Assembly (NCBI GenBank): GCA_000697665.1
Contig: KL197731.1
Location: forward strand, 508,810-572,809
Source: Jaapia argillacea MUCL 33604
Lineage: Eukaryota > Basidiomycota > Agaricomycetes > Jaapiales > Jaapiaceae
Reading direction: 5' to 3'
DNA: 64,000 nt
Within the stretch, counting starts at the first letter, position 1. The number at the start of each line of letters is the position of its first letter. Shown in pieces: positions 58,477 to 64,000 of the stretch. A program made the position numbers and the translations under genes. The notes beneath the pieces were generated by a model. That model ran no database searches. It had not been told where the DNA came from and worked only from the letters and a program-made list of their open reading frames with translations.

Positions 58477-59168
58477 GTGCATCAAGACTGGCATGATAAT
58501 CTCGAACGGAATGAAGGTTTCAATATCGGACGTTTCAATGAGACTCTGCTGCGATCCATAAGCGAGGAGATCTGGTCATCTGACAGATCCGAGAGCATGA
58601 AACGGTTAGTAGCACTATCCACCCTATTTCGAAAGAGGTTGCTAATAATCATCCACTCTGTTTCCAATCTCGATGCTCCCATCAATCGTCCTTGTCAGTA
58701 AATGCTACACTATCTATGTGCGTGCGCTTGGATGCTATCGCCTGGGCATCAATCCATCGTTGCCGTTTTTAACCCACCCCGACCTCAATCAATGGCTATT
58801 CTGGGGATTGCGAACATTACTGCTACTGCTATGGCTAATGTCACTGCTACCGCTACCGCTATCGCGATCGTTCTTGCTATTGCTACTGCTACCCCTACCC
58901 CTACCCCTACTCCTTACACTCCACGCCCACTCATAATAATAATATCTTCCTATTATAATGCTTCAGGCTCGAAGCAGCTATAGCCGCCTCTTCCCTTTCG
59001 TCATATCAGGGGGGCAGTCGGGATAAGCGTAACCCTCTTCAGACCCCCTCGCGAATGCATACTAAGTGATACCGATCCCCGTCCCCCACTGGAGGGAATG
59101 ACTCACTAACACACCCTCAATTATCACCAAAGAAGCCAAAGCTGCGGCGCTCTACCCCGCCATCACCC
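58477..59168. other. Spacer of the tyrosine-recombinase element with simple repeats
   Basis: Contains short frames (58477-58701) that may extend the Gag-like protein, and a (GCTACN)n to (CCCTAC)n tract at about 58820-58916. The tract resembles no telomere repeat closely enough to matter. Confidence 0.45.
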
Positions 59169-59483
59169 TTGCCGCGTGGCCGCACATCACAGTCTTTTCA
59201 GGCCGGCGCAAGTACTGGCCTCTCGGCTTGCGTCGTCTGTCTCAGCAGGCAACCCCACAACGTCAAAGATTGCAGATCAGAGACATTCTGGGACGGCTCA
59301 CCAGCCAGGTGCAAACACAACAGGGCAGGGAGATTACTCAACCCCAATGGCGCCAACCTGTGCTTTGACTGGCAGTGTGTTGGAGGGTGCGCCAGTACCT
59401 CTCACGCAGCCAAACACAAATGCTCCGGTTGTGGAAAACCGGATCACGGAGCTCAGACGTGTCCTCGAGCAGAGGAAGCTTAA
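59169..59483 (+). pseudogene. Zinc-cluster frame of the tyrosine-recombinase element
   Basis: 105 codons with CVVCLSRQPHNVKDC, then C-x-H, then CFDWQCVGGC and HKCSGCGKPDHGAQTC, the last being a Cx2Cx4Hx4C-like knuckle. Frames of this type sit between ORF1 and RT in fungal Ngaro elements and probably bind RNA or DNA. Confidence 0.6.
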
Positions 59484-59538
59484 TGCCCTTACTCCGCTCA
59501 TTGCAGACAATTGGCACTGACTTCTCCTGGAGAAGAAC

Positions 59539-61392
59539 TTGTTGGATAAATACCCTCTACTTCCGCACCACATACGCACAGGTTTCGACGCAGGAATTCA
59601 AACCATCACTACCACATTCTCACCCCCTAATAATGCTACCATCTCGCGCTATGCGACTATTTTTGCAGAAATTGTTAATAATGAGTTTTGCAAGGGCCGA
59701 TACATTGGGCCACTATCGAAAGACAAAGTCAAGGAGTTACTCAGCCCTTTCCAATCATCTCCTCTATCGCTGGTACCAAAGCCAGGCAAGCCAGGCAAAT
59801 ACAGACTTATACAGAACTTCTCGTTCCCACATTCTCCGACTGAAACAATATTCTCAATTAATCATTCCATCGATTCGACACTCTACCCCTGTACCTGGGG
59901 TACCTTTACCATTATATCACTCACCATCTATCACCTTCCTCCCGGATCGCAAGGGGCAGTGCATGACGTTGCAGAGGCATACCGAACGATTCCGATTAAA
60001 CCTTCCCAGTGGCCTGGATTGGTGGTTCAACTTGACCCCCCTGGATCATTTGGAATTGATACCTCCAACTGCTTTGGTCTTCGCCCGGGTGCCGGAATTT
60101 ATGGAGAAGTGGCGGATGCAGGTGCAGACCTTATTCGCTCCCATGGTATTGCTCCATTGTCGAAATGGGTCGACGACCATGCCTTCTTCTGAATTCTGCG
60201 AGAATACCTCTCAGCCTACAATGTCCAGCGCCAACAGTGGGCAGAGAATATCAAGTGAAGTGGTGGACGCTTGCAGCAAGGGAGCCGGATCTTATACCAG
60301 GGCAGTACCATGCCCGATGGGCATTTTGAGGAGTATGATGAAGATATGTCCTGCCCTATTCAAGACCTATCCACTTGCTCGCCACGTTCCCCCCAGGATG
60401 CCAGATTCACTTATTGTATGGATGATGTTAATTGGATCTCAGAGCAATTGGGGATCCCTTGGGAAGCAACAAAGGATGTCCCTTTTGGCGACAGTATCCC
60501 GTTCATCGGTTTCGTATGGGACCTCAAAACCAGAACAGTCTCTGTTTCTGATGCGAAGAAAGCGAAATACTTCCAAGCAATCCAGGAATGGGAAAGTGCG
60601 AGGGCGCACAATCTCGAAGAGGTCCAAGTGTTATATGGCAGACTCCTTCATACATGCCTCGTGGTGCCGTGTGGAAGAGCTTACCTCACCAATCTGGAAA
60701 CAATGCTGGGCACCTTTGGTGATCGTCCCTTCATGCCACATACCCCGCCACGAGGCACGTCGACAGATCTCCTCTGGTGGAAACAGCTCCTTGCACAGCA
60801 GATCCTCACTCGACCAATCCCCAGACCCGTTAATATTGTCGACATCACTGCCTTTTCCGATGCTAGCTCGGGAGTTGGAATTGTGATCACGATTGGCAGC
60901 TGGTGGCGAGCATGGAGGCTTATCCCAGGATGGAAGGCGGAGAACTGTGATATTGGATGGGCTGAGGCAGTTGGATTCGAGTTCCTTGTCTGCGCAATCC
61001 TTACATCCAGCCCTCAGGATAAGCATTTCAAAGTTTACGGGGACAACATTGGGGTTGTCGAAGGATGGTGGAATGGACGCAGTAAGAACAAACCCACAAA
61101 CACCATCTTCCGCCGAATCCACGAAGTCTGTCACCAATCTCGATGCACAATCCACACCCGCTATGTTGCGAGCGCCGAGAACCCTGCAGATGGACCTTCA
61201 CGGGGTGTCTTCCCCTCACGATCCCTCCTCCTCCCGCCAATTCCAATCCCTACACCCATCCAACAGTTTGTCGTCGACTTCGATGCCCCAGTCCGACCTA
61301 CTGAAGACACTATACATCAACTCGATCCTAAGGCGAAGCCCTTACCCAAATCCCCACACGATATCGAGTATCGCCGACAGTCTACCATCTGA
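59539..61392 (+). pseudogene. Reverse transcriptase and RNase H of the tyrosine-recombinase element
   Basis: RT blocks: SLVPKPGKPGKYRLIQNFSF (about 59770-59830), VHDVAEAYRTIPIKPSQW (about 59960-60010), FGLRPGAGIYGEVADAG (about 60070-60120) and the palm motif WVDDHAFF (about 60166-60189). The thumb and connection continue to about 60720 (DDVNWISEQLGIPWEATKD, PFIGFVWDLKTRTVSV). RNase H follows at about 60840-61210 (ITAFSDASSGVGIVI, WAEAVGFEFLVCAIL, VYGDNIGVVEGWWNG, RYVASAENPADGPSRG), with the four acidic positions expected. The RT resembles DIRS/Ngaro proteins and not the Ty3 copies in this window. Confidence 0.85.
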
Positions 61393-61654
61393 TTCCAAGC
61401 CAATCAGGACCGGGAGGAAGCATTCCATCTCCCGAATCAATGGTAGCACACGGCCGAGGTGGAGCGTAGACGTTGCAACCACAACCCCGACTCATAACCA
61501 TATAGCAGCTCCATACAATCCAGAACTTACTCCGGCGGTGTCTCATCTTTGCCCTCACTGTTTGGCTCGACACCGCCTTCGGCTTTGGAAGCCACTCCAC
61601 CCGCGAACATCTCTAGATTCCCAAGGTCGCCCGTGAGGCCTATCACCGGCTGAC

Positions 61655-62647
61655 TTGGAAAGAATTGAAGATGTCATCACACATGCATGGGCAGAAAGCA
61701 CGCGAGAGCTCTATGGATCTGGATTACTTGTATTTCACATATTCTGCGACAACAAATCCATTCCCAAGGACCAACGTGCCCCCGCAAGCAGCCTTCTGGC
61801 ATCATCATTCGTCTCTACAATTGCCGGAGCTTATGCTGGCCGAACCATATCTAACTATCTGTATGGTGTCAGGGCATGGCACATTCTGCATGGATTAGAA
61901 TGGTCCCTTAATGTCCCGGAGATGGAAGCTCTGTTGAAAGCAGCTAGCACCCTGGCTCCGACCTCGTCGAAGCGGAAAAAGCGCCAACCCTACACTATCA
62001 CCTTAATCTCATCTTTACGAGACCATCTAGCCCTCGATAACCCCCTTGACGCAGCAGTCTATGCCTGTCTAACCACGACTTTCTACGCTGCAGCAAGAGT
62101 CGGAGAATTCACGGTTTGTCGGCTTGACGTGTTCGATCCTGCTATCCACGTGAAACCATCAGATAAGCGCCAGGAGCAGGATCGGAATGGCCTCACGACT
62201 ACAACCTTCCATCTTCCACGAACGAAGTCTTCACTTGACGGCGAGGATGTATACTGGGCTCGACAGGATGGACCCACCGACCCAGAAGCTGCGTGGATCC
62301 AGCACCAGGAGGTTAACCAGCCTCTGGCAGATGGTCACTTCTTCGCATATCGCTTCAAGGATGGCTACAGACCCCTGACGAAGGCAAAATTTCTCGAGCG
62401 CCTGAGAACTGTGGCTCGTGAGGCCGGCTTGGAGCCACTTCAAGGCCATGGTATCCGCATAGGGTCAACACTAGAGTACCTTCTCTGTGGGTTACCGTTC
62501 GATGTTGTCAAGGCAAAAGGGCGATGGGCAAGCGACGTGTTTACGCTGTACCTCCGGAAGCATGCCCAGATCATGGCCCCTTACATGCAATCAACATCCC
62601 TACTTCATGAAGCATTCGTGCGATATACGATGCCACCAGTGCGATAG
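61655..62647 (+). CDS. Tyrosine recombinase of the retroelement
   Basis: 330 codons. The N-terminal SAM-like DNA-binding half (about residues 1-105) reads YGSGLLVFHIFCDNKSIP and ISNYLYGVRAWHILHG. The catalytic half has the first Arg in YAARVGEFTV (about residue 150), the H-x-x-R block HGIRIGSTLEYLL (about residues 274-286), GRWASDVFTLYLRKH with the conserved Trp and the likely nucleophile Tyr. It joins circular cDNA to the target by recombination, which explains the absence of a target duplication. The frame is open from end to end, with the stop at 62645-62647. Confidence 0.88.
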   Translation: MERIEDVITHAWAESTRELYGSGLLVFHIFCDNKSIPKDQRAPASSLLASSFVSTIAGAYAGRTISNYLYGVRAWHILHGLEWSLNVPEMEALLKAASTLAPTSSKRKKRQPYTITLISSLRDHLALDNPLDAAVYACLTTTFYAAARVGEFTVCRLDVFDPAIHVKPSDKRQEQDRNGLTTTTFHLPRTKSSLDGEDVYWARQDGPTDPEAAWIQHQEVNQPLADGHFFAYRFKDGYRPLTKAKFLERLRTVAREAGLEPLQGHGIRIGSTLEYLLCGLPFDVVKAKGRWASDVFTLYLRKHAQIMAPYMQSTSLLHEAFVRYTMPPVR

Positions 62648-62741
62648 GCTACAACGTGAGTTCAGAGTTCTCTGTCCGACTCCTAGTTTCAGGGTGTCCG
62701 AGTCTCGCTTGACGCATCGTCAGACTCCTAACCTATGGGAA

Positions 62742-63363
62742 TCACAGCTCACCTCGGTTTTCTCAGGTTCAGAGTCCACACAGTGGGGCTGGAAAGCGCA
62801 AGCGCTTTCGCCCATAGAGCTTCGCGTCAGCTATCTCGTTACTCTCACCTAGCTTCCACTACGCTACTGTTTGTACTCCTATCCTTAGTGCCATAGCGTC
62901 CTGCTCAAAGATCCCAGTTCTATTACGTATCGAGGCACGAGTGAAGGAATAGAACTTAGTCTTTGAGCGAGCGGCTGGCGCGGCACGAACACTCTTGTCT
63001 TCGTACCGCGACGACGCCTACTAGCAGCATACCTGCCGGTCTCTGCTATTTTCTTTCCCCCGCCCACCACTCCCTTATTGTCAATACCATTAGCTCATTA
63101 CCTCACAGCTAAGCAAATTGTCCCACAGCTGTGACAACTTTGCAGCCTTGAGCCTATACTGTTGAGTCTGACTGCGAGGCTTCCCACCCACCCTCACAGC
63201 TCACCTCGGTTTTCTCAGGTTCAGAGTCCACACAGTGGGGCCGGAAAGCGCAAGCGCTTTCGCCCATAGAGCTTCGTGTCGGCTATCTTGTTACTCTCAC
63301 CTAGCTTCCACTACACTACTGTTTGTACTCCTATCCTTAGTGCCATAGCATCCTGCTCAAAGA
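62742..63363 (+). repeat. Split direct repeats B1-A2-spacer-B2
   Basis: B1 62742-62911 (170 bases, TCACAGCTCACCTCGG ... CTGCTCAAAGA), immediately joined to A2 62912-63058. The unique spacer is 63059-63193. B2 63194-63363 matches B1 with a few transitions. Each B contains the dyad AAAGCGCAAGCGCTTTCG. Confidence 0.93.
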
Positions 63364-64000
63364 GCTCAGTATCGGGATTTCCGATGTTCTACGATTAGGA
63401 CTGTATTCGACCCGACGATACGATTCCGATGCACCCGATGCAAACATTCATAGGAGTCCGGAACATTGGAATTTGACTCAAGACTAGTTGTTCACCATCT
63501 CACCTCCACGTCATTCAGTATCGGGAATTCCGACGTTATCAAGTTAGGAACGTATTCGTCCCGACGATACAACTCCGATGCACCCGATGCGAACGTTCCT
63601 AGGACTCCGAGACACCCAATTCAACTCAGATCTCCTCCTTCACCACCTTGGACTTACGACCTTGCACGTCCCCGGAATCTCGACAATCTTATCAGGAAGT
63701 TCTTTATCTCGATGATCCGAGTCCCCGATACACTGCCACAACACGTTCCGATGATCCGATACTCTGGGATTTACAAAACACTTACATCACTCTCCACACC
63801 ATCGCTTATCAACTTCTCCACCTCATATCTGTGCTCTTGCGCTGAGTCCTCGATCAGGAAGATACTCACTTTAGGTTTCCGAGATTAACTACTATAGATC
63901 CTGCTCATCCCGAGGCTTCTGTGCACTTCCTCTTTCGGTCCGATACGCCTCCGATAGGACTTCACTCGCTTCCGAGGAATACTCAGTATGTTTTACCTCA
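63364..64000 (-). mobile_element. Repeat R, copy 3, second part (runs off the edge)
   Basis: Resumes at GCTCAGTATCGGGATTTCCG and matches R copies 1 and 2 in reverse, to the ACTCAGTATGTTTTACCTCA segment at the window edge. This corresponds to about 37730 in copy 1 and 40435 in copy 2, so roughly 0.75 kb of R should remain outside. A ~170-base subrepeat (CAGTATCGGGA(A/T)TTCCGA) occurs twice at 63368 and 63515, and also in copy 1. Confidence 0.82.

Larger units (their letters stand above)
57506..63363 (+). mobile_element. Tyrosine-recombinase retroelement (Ngaro/DIRS order)
   Basis: 5858 bases with the split direct repeats of Ngaro/PAT-type elements: A1 (57506-57652), coding region, B1 (62742-62911) joined to A2 (62912-63058), a 135-base spacer, B2 (63194-63363). 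Coding parts in order: Gag-like ORF1, zinc-cluster frame, RT, RNase H, tyrosine recombinase. There is no target duplication: R reads CCTCCACGTT | GCTCAGTATC across the insertion, just as R copies 1 and 2 read without it. All parts are present; it is broken, with perhaps a handful of disabling changes, and looks young. GC content is clearly higher than in the neighbours. Confidence 0.92.

Noticed and set aside
58820-58916. CCCTAC repeats resembling telomere DNA
   Set aside because: Only a few units, mixed with GCTACN repeats, inside a retroelement; not the fungal CCCTAA repeat.
1-64000. tRNA or rRNA genes
   Set aside because: No cloverleaf with A and B box or rRNA core sequence was recognised by eye; a covariance-model scan would be decisive.

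Overview
This window looks like a transposon-dense stretch of a basidiomycete genome, most likely an agaricomycete (inference). The host-type genes have many short exons separated by 45-70 base introns with GTRNGY donors and YAG acceptors. The mobile elements are chromodomain Ty3/gypsy retrotransposons, a tyrosine-recombinase retroelement with split direct repeats, a Tc1/mariner-like transposase with a small intron, and a hAT remnant. I saw no rRNA or tRNA gene and no CRISPR array. Very little of the 64 kb is intact host gene.

Left part (1-25.4 kb): a satellite of about 398-base units (1-1.9 kb) is followed by a minus-strand multi-exon gene with a PHD-like Cys cluster (2.2-4.6 kb). A plus-strand multi-exon gene starts near 4.7-4.8 kb and is cut at 6057 by a 17-kb insertion; its exons resume at 23238. 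The insertion is a Ty3/gypsy element (A, 6058-23232, target duplication ATTTT), itself split by a second Ty3/gypsy element in the opposite orientation (C, 11593-20568, target duplication CCAAT).

Middle (25.4-34.7 kb): broken host-type genes on the minus strand, three solo LTRs (27456-27809, 30622-31174, 33323-33769), a Tc1/mariner-like fragment (28.8-29.3 kb) and two diverged copies of one segment (25.44-25.99 and 32.82-33.81 kb). From 34.7 to 41.7 kb there is a stack of nested insertions. A hAT fragment borders a 1.7-1.8 kb TG...CA repeat (family R, copy 1), which holds a TIR element. Another LTR-like repeat (family S) holds R copy 2, which holds a solo LTR. R and S sites can be checked against paralogous copies in the same window.

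Right part (42-64 kb): anonymous sequence with minisatellites, a 225-base tandem array with an open 75-residue repeat frame (46.6-47.7 kb), and a 0.6-0.7 kb tandem array with splice-like sites (48.1-50.6 kb). A third Ty3/gypsy copy (B, from 50620, same family as A) is interrupted at 57134 by R copy 3, which in turn holds an almost complete Ngaro/DIRS-type element (57506-63363) with A1 ... B1-A2 ... B2 repeats and no target duplication.

Points that go beyond plain annotation: both Ty3 families carry a perfect self-priming signature; family A/B has a conserved 84-codon hydrophobic frame and a perfect hairpin before gag; both families carry an extra 3' reading frame with its own CCHC knuckle; and nearly all differences between paired LTRs fall at CpG sites, which points to cytosine methylation and deamination of these elements.
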